IMG/VR virus record: IMGVR_UViG_3300025927_000423 | Location: 1-27,410 of that record | Length of the DNA stretch: 27,410 nucleotides | Strand: one strand, 5' to 3' | Origin: a virus | Shown: positions 6,729 through 13,058 of the stretch, in pieces | How the letters are laid out: every line of letters begins with the position of its first letter | How positions within the stretch are numbered: the first letter of the stretch is position 1 | Position numbers and translations under genes: made by a program | Notes under the pieces: generated by a model | What the model saw: only the letters and a program-made list of their open reading frames with translations | Databases searched by the model: none | Told to the model about the DNA's origin: nothing

Positions 6729-6744
6729 TGTTCCACGTGAAACA
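6729..6744. promoter_or_regulatory. parS: parS-type ParB binding site
   Basis: TGTTCCACGTGAAACA matches the bacterial chromosomal parS consensus TGTTNCACGTGAAACA at every defined position; the TGTTCC variant is used by alphaproteobacteria. It lies 34 bp upstream of the -35 box of the PP-loop operon, in a 311-nt gap (6603-6913) otherwise without a convincing gene. The window also encodes a ParB-like protein (11221-12138), but this sequence is the host-type site. Confidence 0.8.
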
Positions 6745-6913
6745 TTGTTCATGAGATATGACCTTTTAATGCCCGTCGCGGCTGCTCGAAAGGAGGCAAT
6801 TACAGCCCACGGGCGCTCGGTGTTTGACCCGACTTGCCGAGTTCGGGTTCCGCCGGTATGCTTGTGCGGCGAAAGGAATTTCGTCATCGCGTTATTCCCA
6901 GAGACATAGCGTA

Positions 6914-7189
6914 TCACGCATTGTATTCTTCCTTCAGCGCCGCAATCCTCTCGTTCGCCCGGCAGATCATCTCCTCGCATTCCGGCGTGCGGTGCTCCGA
7001 GTAGCATCCAACCAACCACCGCCCGCAGTTATTATGAAATTTTCCTCCGAACCCGAGCGAACCTTGAAAGCGCCATTCGTGCCCAGACCAAATATCAGTG
7101 GCGAGGTAGTACATAAAGCTATGTTTCGCGCGAAGATCGTCACGGCATCCGCAATCCTCGACCAGCACGCGCCAGATGCGTTCGGACAT
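6914..7189 (-). CDS. Conserved phage hypothetical protein
   Basis: A 91-residue protein (from ATG 7189) matching a family I recall from alphaproteobacterial phages: SERIWRVLVEDCG, then WRFQGSLGFGGKFHNN, then GRWLVGCYSEHRTPE and a C-terminal helix. Function unknown. Conserved-looking residues VNRITPD lie upstream, so the true start may be GTG 7210 or TTG 7243; TTG 7243 overlaps the stop of the preceding small membrane gene (TTGA), the junction type used elsewhere here. It is the last gene of the long leftward operon. Confidence 0.7.
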   Translation of the reverse strand: MSERIWRVLVEDCGCRDDLRAKHSFMYYLATDIWSGHEWRFQGSLGFGGKFHNNCGRWLVGCYSEHRTPECEEMICRANERIAALKEEYNA

Positions 7190-7239
7190 ATCGGGTGTTA
7201 TCCGGTTCACGCGGCCCGCACCGTCGCTGGTCGTGGCGG

Positions 7240-7386
7240 TCAATAACGGCGACTCGATGTGGCGATGATAATAGCCGCAATGACGTATGGGGCGGCAAAC
7301 ACCAGGGCAACCCCGAGCGCGACCCACATGCTCCACCACCAGAGCATCTCAGCGATCTCCAACAGGAGCGGCAGAAACTCGGTCAC
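7240..7386 (-). CDS. 48-aa single-pass membrane protein (GTG start)
   Basis: A GTG at 7386 preceded by GAGGGAGG opens a 48-codon frame: a short helical N-terminus (TEFLPLLLEIAEMLWWWSMW), one long hydrophobic helix (about 21-43), and a basic tail SSRRY, so probably Nin-Cout or a hairpin. Its stop overlaps a TTG that could start the next gene. Too short to classify; small membrane proteins in phage early operons sometimes act in exclusion or envelope modulation. Confidence 0.65.
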   Translation of the reverse strand: MTEFLPLLLEIAEMLWWWSMWVALGVALVFAAPYVIAAIIIATSSRRY

Positions 7387-7402
7387 TTCTTGTTTTCCTC
7401 CC

Positions 7403-7477
7403 TCATATGAGGCGGCGAAATGCGAAGTTACCCTCTGAGGTGCCGATGTGCCGGTGGCCGCCGGCCGCGTCGATCAC
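7403..7477 (-). CDS. Possible 24-aa ORF
   Basis: GTG 7477 overlaps the TGA of the upstream gene (GTGA) and the frame runs 24 codons to 7403. It fills most of the only gap between neighbouring operon genes. No recognised motif. It may be the readable remnant of a longer gene. Confidence 0.3.
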   Translation of the reverse strand: MIDAAGGHRHIGTSEGNFAFRRLI

Positions 7478-7731
7478 TCCCCACCATCCCGCCGCGCCAG
7501 ATCGACCTGGGCGTACTCGCCGCGCTCGATCTGGCCGGCGATGTGCTCGCGCATTATAGCGCTCAGATTCGGGTGATTCCGCAGCCACGCTGCGATCATG
7601 GCCACAGTGCTGGCGCGTTCGGCCGCGGCTCCTTCCGCGCGCAAATCGCACTTGCGCCGCACGACTCGCCGGCCGGCTTCCGGCCTCCCGCCAGGCAGCA
7701 ATCCATCGGGAGGTCTACCGGGCAATACCAT
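7474..7731 (-). CDS. Hypothetical protein, paralogue of the adjacent gene
   Basis: An 85-residue protein. Its middle (LRAEGAAAERASTVAMIAAW) is nearly identical to that of the neighbouring 7715-7966 product (LRAEGAAAERASMVAW), followed in both by a helix and an EYAQ/DHAQ-like motif, so the pair arose by duplication. Residues 1-25 overlap the upstream gene and may not be translated. Helical; function unknown. Confidence 0.6.
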   Translation of the reverse strand: MVLPGRPPDGLLPGGRPEAGRRVVRRKCDLRAEGAAAERASTVAMIAAWLRNHPNLSAIMREHIAGQIERGEYAQVDLARRDGGE

Positions 7732-7966
7732 CCTCCCGCCGCACCGGCTCGGGCTGGGCGTGATCGCCGCGCTCGACCATCATCGCCACAAGACGAAAGA
7801 GCGCTGCATCATTCAGATTTTGGCCGGCTACGCGGATCAGACCCGTGCGCAGCCAAGCCACCATGCTGGCGCGCTCGGCAGCGGCGCCTTCCGCGCGCAG
7901 ATAGCGTCGCGTCTCTTCCACCGATTGCTCAAGCGCCCGAGCGACTCTCCCGCCGTCATCATCCAT
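7715..7966 (-). CDS. Hypothetical helical protein, paralogue of the adjacent gene
   Basis: An 83-residue, mostly alpha-helical, acidic N-terminus (MDDDGGRVARALEQSVEETR), then the LRAEGAAAERAS block shared with the next gene. The ATG at 7966 overlaps the upstream stop (ATGGATGA region), consistent with coupling. The longer frame to 8164 is a shadow of the upstream gene. Function unknown. Confidence 0.65.
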   Translation of the reverse strand: MDDDGGRVARALEQSVEETRRYLRAEGAAAERASMVAWLRTGLIRVAGQNLNDAALFRLVAMMVERGDHAQPEPVRREDGIAR

Positions 7967-8219
7967 GTTCGCCCCCCTCACAGGGCACAGCGTCGAGGCG
8001 CTCGAGGGCTTCGCGCAGGCGCCGCTCAACCGGGGCGCTGATCCGAGCGAACCGATACCGCGCCTTCTGCACATCGCGCGCCGCCTCCACAACCTCGTCC
8101 AGCGCGACGCTGTGCTCGCGTGCCTCGCGCAGAGTCTCGTCGCGGCAGGCGAGAACAGGCGCAACTAGCGGCACGACAAGATCGACCAGTGTTTGGTGCG
8201 CCCACTCAGACCACCCCAT
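7959..8219 (-). CDS. Hypothetical protein (86 aa)
   Basis: The N-terminus is amphipathic or hydrophobic (WAHQTLVDLVVPLVAPVLAC) and the rest is a long charged helix rich in Arg/Glu/Ala with coiled-coil character. The ATG at 8219 overlaps the stop of the 30-aa ORF upstream. Function unknown. Confidence 0.65.
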   Translation of the reverse strand: MGWSEWAHQTLVDLVVPLVAPVLACRDETLREAREHSVALDEVVEAARDVQKARYRFARISAPVERRLREALERLDAVPCEGGEHG

Positions 8220-8298
8220 CAGCAGATATCCGCCCCTCGATCGTGCTCACAATTTCTCGGGCCAGCCGCTCCGCATCGCCCGTGTTGTTGTCAGGCAT
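8206..8298 (-). CDS. 30-aa ORF
   Basis: ATG 8298 lies inside the 3' end of the DUF4326 gene and the TGA at 8206-8208 lies inside the start of the next gene, giving a gap-free relay. The peptide AERLAREIVSTIEG is helix-like and resembles the N-terminal helices of short phage proteins. Real status rests on packing and composition only. Confidence 0.45.
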   Translation of the reverse strand: MPDNNTGDAERLAREIVSTIEGRISADGVV

Positions 8299-8644
8299 TA
8301 GCGATCTCCATCAAGACATCGGCATGGCACCGCTCACACCACGGGCAGTTGCTCCCGAGCGGCCTCCCATCCGCGTGCATATCACACAGGCCGCACCAGC
8401 AGGCCAAATCCTTGCCCGCAAGCTGCTCTCGTGCCGCAACGACTAACCGCTCGCTTTGTGGGGCAAACCCGAGATACACAGAGACGGCGTGTCGGTTGTC
8501 TTGCGTGATCGTTCCGAATGGATTACGCGCGCCAACCTTGAACGGATTCGCCCATGCTGTTGGGTGTCCGACATAGACCGCGCCTTGGGGCATCTTCCAA
8601 CCCTTCGTGCGCTTACGCTGAATGCGCTTGGGCGTTTCAGCCAC
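8291..8644 (-). CDS. DUF4326 domain protein
   Basis: A 117-residue protein with the DUF4326 hallmarks: PKRIQRKRTKGWKMP, VYVGHPTAWANPFKVG, then LAGKDLACWC and a C-terminal CHADVLMEIAN. The Cys/His positions suggest a metal site. The family is frequent in phages and uncharacterised. GTG 8644 is preceded by GGGGAGG. The insertion between ACWC and CHAD is somewhat Cys-rich (SNCPWCERC). Confidence 0.85.
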   Translation of the reverse strand: MAETPKRIQRKRTKGWKMPQGAVYVGHPTAWANPFKVGARNPFGTITQDNRHAVSVYLGFAPQSERLVVAAREQLAGKDLACWCGLCDMHADGRPLGSNCPWCERCHADVLMEIANA

Positions 8645-8692
8645 CGCTCAACCTCCCCTGCACCGTGTCCTATATACCCGCAACAATCAGCG

Positions 8693-8887
8693 TCACGGCG
8701 TGATCGCAAAATAGCCGTAGACGACGGCAAGAATGCCTACCGCCAACAACGCGTATAGGAATCTGTAAAACCACGCAAGTAGCCGATCGCTATAGCGCTC
8801 GTCCGGCACGTTGATTGTACCGCCATATGCTAGCCGCGTGGCGTCTAGTCCAGGATCGTCATGATTACGGCCCAGATCAAATGGCAT
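8693..8887 (-). CDS. Small C-tail-anchored membrane protein
   Basis: A 64-residue protein: hydrophilic, charged N-terminal 36 residues, then one hydrophobic helix (about 38-60, AWFYRFLYALLAVGILAVVY) near the C-terminus. Its start overlaps the stop of the upstream gene. No family recognised. Confidence 0.65.
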   Translation of the reverse strand: MPFDLGRNHDDPGLDATRLAYGGTINVPDERYSDRLLAWFYRFLYALLAVGILAVVYGYFAITP

Positions 8888-9122
8888 TATTCTCTCCCTT
8901 CACCTGATCGACTATAAACAATGCCGCTAATGCATAGCGTTTTGCTGTTGGGCAGTCGCTATGACTAATTATCTGGACGAGTGCATGCCGGTAGCGTTTA
9001 GCCATATCTTCGGTGGCTTTCAGTTTCGCGGCGAAATCCGGAGCGGTTTCATGAAACCCCGGTTTCGTGACACTGCCGGGACTGAATGGGGCGGGCAGCG
9101 CGGAATCAGATGTGGCGCTCAT
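8877..9122 (-). CDS. Hypothetical protein (81 aa)
   Basis: Disordered Ser/Pro-rich first 25 residues, then a helical part (FAAKLKATEDMAKRYRHALV) and a hydrophobic C-terminal helix (KRYALAALFIVDQV). The ATG at 9122 overlaps the upstream stop (ATGA). Function unknown; typical early-operon filler gene. Confidence 0.65.
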   Translation of the reverse strand: MSATSDSALPAPFSPGSVTKPGFHETAPDFAAKLKATEDMAKRYRHALVQIISHSDCPTAKRYALAALFIVDQVKGENNAI

Positions 9123-9358
9123 GAATCAGCTCCTGCCAACTCGAAGACGATTTTTTTCTCGGGGCCGCAATGACGCGTATGGGCGAAAGCATCCTCAAAC
9201 GTATAGATACCGGCCTCCTCTATTTTGCTAGTGTATCCCGCGTAATGTGGGCGCCACCACAAGCGATGTTCACCTGACCATATAAACACTGCCCGACCCC
9301 GCATTACCTTGTAAGGATCAGAAGGGACTAACCGGACGCGGACTATTCTAGCGCTCAT
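9119..9358 (-). CDS. Conserved phage hypothetical protein (79 aa)
   Basis: A compact beta-rich small protein (RIVRVRLVPSD, AVFIWSGEHRLWWRPHYAGY) followed by an IYTFEDAFAHT helix and HCGPEKKIVFEL strand. The aromatic motif WWRPHYAGYT recalls small phage proteins of unknown role. Coupled at both ends by ATGA overlaps. Confidence 0.65.
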   Translation of the reverse strand: MSARIVRVRLVPSDPYKVMRGRAVFIWSGEHRLWWRPHYAGYTSKIEEAGIYTFEDAFAHTRHCGPEKKIVFELAGADS

Positions 9359-9708
9359 GGATGCTGAGCCTTGCCGTGGGGCGAGTCAACAATCCTGTAT
9401 GCGAATTTTCCCGGAACCGGACAAACCAAACCTTTCTTACACATACGATATATTTTGTTTTGAAGAAACCGGCGTTTTTGAACCGTCCCATATTTTCGGT
9501 AGAGGTCGATGAGTATTTGATCAAGGGTGAAGGCGCCGTAACAGGAGCGCATTACCTCCAAGATTTGAGTTTCAAGATCGTCGGCGCGGACGCCCGACAA
9601 CTGCTGTAGCACCTCCTCGGGAAGATCGGACAGATCGCCCAAAATCAACGACAGATGCTCGCGCCGCGCTGCCGCTGCTTGCTCTGCGGGGTTGTCCTGG
9701 GCGCTCAT
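9355..9708 (-). CDS. Winged-helix-like small protein
   Basis: A 117-residue protein. The C-terminal half looks like a winged helix: LETQILEVMRSCYGAFTLDQ, then a basic recognition-like helix (KRRFLQNKIYRMCKKGLV), then a strand CPVPGKFAYRI as the wing. The N-terminal half is helical and acidic. A DNA-binding role is an inference. ATG 9708 overlaps the upstream TGA. Confidence 0.6.
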   Translation of the reverse strand: MSAQDNPAEQAAAARREHLSLILGDLSDLPEEVLQQLSGVRADDLETQILEVMRSCYGAFTLDQILIDLYRKYGTVQKRRFLQNKIYRMCKKGLVCPVPGKFAYRIVDSPHGKAQHP

Positions 9709-9914
9709 GATCCGGTCAACTCGGAAAGCTGGCGATCGATCGTCGCAAGGGCGCGGGTAGCTGCGTCGTAATCGATATCTGCCGCCCGCGCCGCGCCGTC
9801 GTCCTCAGTATTCCATGCCATGTTCGCAGCACCGCCAGCCGCCATCAGCAGCTTGAACGCGACCTCTTGCGCCGCGTGCAATTCATCGATGGGATCAGTC
9901 ACCGCTATCACCAT
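9705..9914 (-). CDS. Hypothetical helical protein (65-69 aa)
   Basis: An all-helical acidic small protein (DELHAAQEVAFKLLMAAGGA; DAATRALATIDRQLSELTG). Two starts are possible: ATG 9914, or GTG 9902, which forms a GTGA-type overlap with the upstream gene and is more like the other junctions. Function unknown. Confidence 0.55.
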   Translation of the reverse strand: MVIAVTDPIDELHAAQEVAFKLLMAAGGAANMAWNTEDDGAARAADIDYDAATRALATIDRQLSELTGS

Positions 9915-10206
9915 CCGGCAAAGGCGGAACCCACACCCGGCGCCAAATCACGCTATTAGGGTCTCCATTCTTTAGGATCGAATCAGGCTTGCGTTCCAGG
10001 CTCCAATACCGGCCGGCGTCATCCCGCGAGATGTACGCAAGCGCTGGCCTAGACTCCCAGCCGCAAAGAGACAGCAGGCGCTCGGCAGCCTCCGCGTCGA
10101 GATCCTGAACGATGCGCGGGGCGGTGTGTACCTCGGCGCGGACATCCTGAATACGGATAACCCTCGCTTCATTGTCCGGGCGGGTAATAAGATCGGTGTC
10201 GGTCAA
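9895..10206 (-). CDS. Hypothetical protein (103 aa, TTG start)
   Basis: TTG 10206 sits 4-5 nt behind GGAGGG in a 27-nt cassette that is copied at the start of the next upstream gene, which fixes the start. The first residues TDTDL are shared with that neighbour through the cassette; the remainder differs. Acidic N-terminal half; C-terminal Trp-rich strands (RYWSLERKPDS, IWRRVWVPPLP). Function unknown. Confidence 0.65.
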   Translation of the reverse strand: MTDTDLITRPDNEARVIRIQDVRAEVHTAPRIVQDLDAEAAERLLSLCGWESRPALAYISRDDAGRYWSLERKPDSILKNGDPNSVIWRRVWVPPLPDGDSGD

Positions 10207-10216
10207 AGCACCCTCC

Positions 10217-10453
10217 TTACTGTTTGTCCGTCATGCAATAAACGCCGACCAGATAGCCGTCGTCATTAAGTTGTCCGTCAAGGTTATGGCCGCCCTGAGA
10301 GCACGCAATATAAAGTCTGCCATATGATTGCTTTACGGTGCGCAGGCCCCAGGGTTCGATGCAGGTAAAATCGCCATCAATTTGTATTTTGTCGCCTGCC
10401 TTTAACTCGCTAAGTCGAGCATAGGAGCGGCCGTTCAGATCGGTGTCGGTCAA
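10217..10453 (-). CDS. Conserved phage hypothetical protein (78 aa, TTG start)
   Basis: Matches a small family I recall from alphaproteobacterial phages: DLNGRSYARLSELKAGDKIQ, then DGDFTCI, a beta segment GRLYIACSQGGHNLDGQL and a VGVY end. It looks like a small all-beta fold with conserved Cys/His; role unknown. I place the start at TTG 10453 inside the repeated GGAGGGTGCTTTGA cassette, overlapping the upstream TGA. GTG 10468 is the alternative. Confidence 0.7.
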   Translation of the reverse strand: MTDTDLNGRSYARLSELKAGDKIQIDGDFTCIEPWGLRTVKQSYGRLYIACSQGGHNLDGQLNDDGYLVGVYCMTDKQ

Positions 10454-10695
10454 AGCACCCTCCCGCACACGTCGGCATCCTCTGCCGCTCGGTAAGCCGC
10501 CAATGCAACCGCCCTCGCCGCTTCGTACTCTTCATCGATTTTTCTGCGGCGTTTGGTAATGACTCGCTGAAGCGTCTCCCACTGGCGCTCACGCCTGGCG
10601 TGGGCAGCATTGATTGCTTTATTAAGCGCAATCGTGGCCGCTCTCTGCGCTGGCGGCATCGCGTCCAGAACAGCCTGATGATCGAGAGCGCTCAA
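10450..10695 (-). CDS. Hypothetical helical protein (81 aa, TTG start)
   Basis: Long basic/acidic amphipathic helices (AQRAATIALNKAINAAHARR; RKIDEEYEAARAVALAAYRA), probably coiled coil. It starts at TTG 10695 in the third copy of the cassette (GGAGAGTGCTTTGA) and ends RVL-stop, exactly like the gene upstream, because the cassette also encodes the end of the preceding gene. Function unknown. Confidence 0.65.
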   Translation of the reverse strand: MSALDHQAVLDAMPPAQRAATIALNKAINAAHARRERQWETLQRVITKRRRKIDEEYEAARAVALAAYRAAEDADVCGRVL

Positions 10696-10901
10696 AGCAC
10701 TCTCCTCATCACATCGACAGCGCGCGGTAACGCGTCGTCGTCGGCACTGCGCCTGTCTTCAGCGGCCTCCGGTGAGTCGTGGCCAAGGCTTCGCGCGATG
10801 GTATGGGCAATCTCGCGGTCGCGACCGCACCAGCGGACGTATCCGCCAACCCTAACGGATATTCGACCGTCGTTGGGGTCTTCATGGATTTCGACGTTCA
10901 T
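10692..10901 (-). CDS. Hypothetical protein (69 aa)
   Basis: ATG 10901 follows GGAGG by 6 nt. A beta-strand start (NVEIHEDPNDGRISVRVGGY) with a helical C-terminus (REIAHTIARSLGHDSPEAAE). It overlaps the upstream membrane ORF by ATGA and ends in the RVL-stop cassette. Function unknown. Confidence 0.65.
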   Translation of the reverse strand: MNVEIHEDPNDGRISVRVGGYVRWCGRDREIAHTIARSLGHDSPEAAEDRRSADDDALPRAVDVMRRVL

Positions 10902-11029
10902 GCAATCCTCCATAGCAACAGGATGATGACGCTCCAGATCGGAGCTGAGATTGACAGCCCGATCACCAGGCCACGAAAGAACCGGCTGTGGTCGTTCTCT
11001 TGCTCTGCGGCACTTGGAGGCGCACTAAT
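10898..11029 (-). CDS. 43-aa single-pass membrane protein with apparent ATT start
   Basis: This frame has no ATG/GTG/TTG at a sensible position but is otherwise convincing. A GGAGGG lies 6 nt before ATT 11027-11029. The product begins (M)SAPPSAAEQENDHSRFFRG, then one hydrophobic helix (LVIGLSISAPIWSVIILLLW) and RIA, resembling small membrane proteins of related phages. It ends with an ATGA overlap onto the 69-aa gene. ATT is a rare but known initiator codon (infC). A single change from ATGA to ATTA explains both this start and the extended upstream gene. If ATT is not used, the gene is silent. Confidence 0.5.
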   Translation of the reverse strand: MSAPPSAAEQENDHSRFFRGLVIGLSISAPIWSVIILLLWRIA

Positions 11030-11205
11030 GAACCACCCTCCATCCGCGCCGACGCCAGCGCCCCGAGCGCCGCCCGGATGCGCGCTAGTGTTGGATTGCT
11101 GAAAACGCCCATAATATCGAGCAGAGCTTCGGTTTGTTCATGAGCGTCGCAAAGCCAAATGGCAATGTCGTTCTCGCGACGACGAATATCGATATCGTCT
11201 TGCAT
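10963..11205 (-). CDS. Hypothetical protein (80 aa) with probable C-terminal read-through extension
   Basis: A helical acidic small protein (RRRENDIAIWLCDAHEQTEA; NPTLARIRAALGALASARME). ATG 11205 follows GGGGGAGC. The natural end is probably MEGGS, where TCA-TGA would have closed the gene; here TGA is TTA, adding about 21 residues (LVRLQVPQSKRTTTAGSFVA) that are in the shadow of the membrane ORF. Function unknown. Confidence 0.6.
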   Translation of the reverse strand: MQDDIDIRRRENDIAIWLCDAHEQTEALLDIMGVFSNPTLARIRAALGALASARMEGGSLVRLQVPQSKRTTTAGSFVAW

Positions 11206-11220
11206 CTGTCGATGCTCCCC

Positions 11221-12138
11221 CTATGCCGCCTCACGCCGCTTTAACTCATCGCAAAAAGCATAAAGCCAATCAGTAGCAATTTCGACCTCAGTCGAACGCC
11301 TCGTTCCGAAGGCCGCGGCCATTGCTTTTGCGCCTATGCCACGACTTTCTATATCCATTATGGCGGCAATAGCCTGCTCGAGACGGGCCATATCATTTTG
11401 CGATTTTCCAGCATCCCTATTGTGGTCTGCCATGCGTTGCATGTTACGCTGCTCGACAGCATAAGGATCGGAGTTTCCGGGCGGCTTCACGTCCTTCATG
11501 CTGGCACGGGACTTACCGCGCTTTTTGGCGGCGTCCTTAATGTCCGTTAGCTTAGCCGCTGCTCCGTCTCCGTGCTGGCGCACCAGCTCCACAGCGGTGC
11601 TCGGTGCCACATCGCCTTGCCTAATCGCTTCGCGGACCTGCTCGGGAGCGGCCAACAGAAATTCGAAATTAGCTATAGATTGCGGGGTCTTATAGCCCAG
11701 CCTCCGGGCGATTTTCTCGCGGGACCAGCCCATATTGATTAGGCGGCGCACCCCCTCCGCCTTTTCAAGCATGGTAAGGGGCTCGCCGGAATTGTGCAGG
11801 AAAAGATTTACGACGCGTTCAGCATCGTTGGTGATCTTCGCCTCAACAATAGCGGGTACAGTCTCAATCTCGACTCCCTCGGCGATAAGCTCCATGACCG
11901 CCCGGTGCCGGCGATGCCCGCTGACGATGTGGACCTCATCACCGATCATCCGGACCTCAAGGGGAGTGATGACCCCACCCTTCTCCCGGATCTGCTCCTT
12001 TAAGACTTTAAGAGTCTCGATCGCCTGCGGCGTTGTGAAATCACGCACATTATAGCCATCCGTGACTTTCAAAAGCCTCGGATCTACCCGGAATGCGTCG
12101 TACTTAGATTTTACCGACTCGTGCTCCCGTAGCCGCAT
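11221..12138 (-). CDS. parB-like: ParB/Spo0J-like nuclease-domain protein
   Basis: A 305-residue ParB/Srx-fold protein. The N-terminal domain has the CTP-binding signature as GHRRHRA (74-80) preceded by VHIVSG. The central domain is helix-turn-helix (SREKIARRLGYKTPQSIANF, then VREAIRQGDVAPSTAVELV), the layout of ParB/KorB-like proteins. The last 100 residues are unlike the chromosomal ParB dimerisation domain. No ParA gene is in the window. It is the first gene of the leftward early operon, where lambda carries N, and follows GGGGAGAGG. Possible roles are plasmid-like partition, early regulation, or interaction with the parS at 6729. Role inferred from family only. Confidence 0.85.
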   Translation of the reverse strand: MRLREHESVKSKYDAFRVDPRLLKVTDGYNVRDFTTPQAIETLKVLKEQIREKGGVITPLEVRMIGDEVHIVSGHRRHRAVMELIAEGVEIETVPAIVEAKITNDAERVVNLFLHNSGEPLTMLEKAEGVRRLINMGWSREKIARRLGYKTPQSIANFEFLLAAPEQVREAIRQGDVAPSTAVELVRQHGDGAAAKLTDIKDAAKKRGKSRASMKDVKPPGNSDPYAVEQRNMQRMADHNRDAGKSQNDMARLEQAIAAIMDIESRGIGAKAMAAAFGTRRSTEVEIATDWLYAFCDELKRREAA

Positions 12139-12267
12139 CGCCCTCTCCCCTCAGACCGCGGTGCCGAGGCGTTACCCCGACTGTCCGCATAGCGTCCTCC
12201 CGATTGAGGGCGGCCGGTCTGATGAACCAGAGCTTACGGCGAGATTCGGAGAAGCGGAAGGATTATT

Positions 12268-12282
12268 TTCGGATTATCCGAA
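12268..12282. promoter_or_regulatory. Left operator of the CI-like repressor (candidate)
   Basis: TTCGGATTATCCGAA is a perfect 7-bp inverted repeat around one central base. It lies between the repressor gene and the ParB-like gene and matches two sites on the other side of the repressor (13001-13015 and 13035-13049). No clear promoter hexamers could be placed, but it sits where a leftward early promoter is expected. The rest of 12139-12299 holds no gene I can support. Confidence 0.7.
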
Positions 12283-12299
12283 TTTTTTTCTGCCGGGGG

Positions 12300-12902
12300 T
12301 CACGGCTTATGCCAGTCGATCTCAGCCACCGCGCGTAGCTGGACGTTGACAATTGGCGGGATTGCTGGGTTGCAGCTCAGTAGAACGTAGCGATCTGGTT
12401 CACTGCCTGGCTGGATAATTTTCAGGAGAAGGGTGCCATCCTCAGTCTCGACCACCGCATCTCTACCGATTAGATCGGCCGGGAGCGCGCCATTTGGGCG
12501 GAAGGCGATCAGGTCGCCAGGGCGGTAGCGTGGGGCCATAGAGTTGCCCGTAATCCGCACCACGATCCCATCATAGCCGGGAATCGGGCTTTCCACCTCT
12601 TCTAACGGGGCGTCGCCAGGGGGCGAGCGCAGCACGATAACGTCCTCCGACACTATTCCAGCGATTATTAAACGCCGATCGCTGTTAGGTAAATCCACAC
12701 CTAAGACGCGAAAAAGATCATCTCTCGAAATTTTCAGAAAGGAGGCCATGCGCGGCGCTTCGGCCATCTTAACCTGTCGCCGCCCTTGAAATATTTCAGT
12801 CACCGCCGACGCGGCGATCCCGAGATGGACCGCCAAATCCTGCTTCTGCTTTTCGACGCTCTTGAGAAGCGCTTTGAGCGTTGCCTGGTCAACCCCAGCC
12901 AC
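12300..12902 (-). CDS. cI-like: CI-type prophage repressor, S24 (LexA-like) family
   Basis: A 200-residue protein with an N-terminal HTH (QDLAVHLGIAASAVTEIFQG at 21-40) and a C-terminal S24 domain: Ser121 in GNSMAPRYRPGD and Lys161 in LLLKII form the Ser-Lys dyad. Ala81-Gly82 (IIAGIV) lies where LexA and CI proteins self-cleave, so RecA-stimulated autoproteolysis is plausible. It is transcribed leftward between operator sites, as in lambda. The start is GTG 12902, with no clear RBS; the leader is over 100 nt. Its HTH is visibly related to that of the divergent Cro-like gene. Confidence 0.92.
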   Translation of the reverse strand: MAGVDQATLKALLKSVEKQKQDLAVHLGIAASAVTEIFQGRRQVKMAEAPRMASFLKISRDDLFRVLGVDLPNSDRRLIIAGIVSEDVIVLRSPPGDAPLEEVESPIPGYDGIVVRITGNSMAPRYRPGDLIAFRPNGALPADLIGRDAVVETEDGTLLLKIIQPGSEPDRYVLLSCNPAIPPIVNVQLRAVAEIDWHKP

Positions 12903-13000
12903 AATGCGTCATCCAGATGATCCAGCTGCAACGCTACCCGCACAGGCGCCGCCGGAGCCAACAAAGATACCAGCGCCGCCAGTAGTCGTCAGTGCAGAAT

Positions 13001-13015
13001 TTCGGAAATCCCGAA
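13001..13015. promoter_or_regulatory. Right operator, distal site (candidate)
   Basis: TTCGGAAATCCCGAA, the same palindrome as the left operator with one mismatched arm position. Its centre is 34 bp from the next site. It lies between the divergent repressor (start 12902) and Cro-like (start 13059) genes. Confidence 0.65.
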
Positions 13016-13022
13016 TGAGCGC

Positions 13023-13051
13023 TTGACGCCACACTTCGGATTTTCCTAAGC
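13023..13051 (+). promoter_or_regulatory. Rightward early promoter with embedded operator (candidate)
   Basis: TTGACG (13023-13028) is followed by a weak -10-like CTAAGC at 17-nt spacing. The operator copy TTCGGATTTTCCTAA (13035-13049) fills the spacer and -10, so repressor binding would block polymerase. The predicted transcript would begin within a few bases of the Cro-like ATG at 13059, implying a leaderless mRNA; no Shine-Dalgarno is present before that ATG. Confidence 0.5.
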
Positions 13052-13058
13052 TGCGGCC

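Noticed and set aside
6726-7019. Leftward ORF overlapping the parS site
   Set aside because: No RBS and no protein-like pattern; it overlaps the end of the 6914 gene. A shorter version from ATG 6887 (53 codons) is equally unconvincing.
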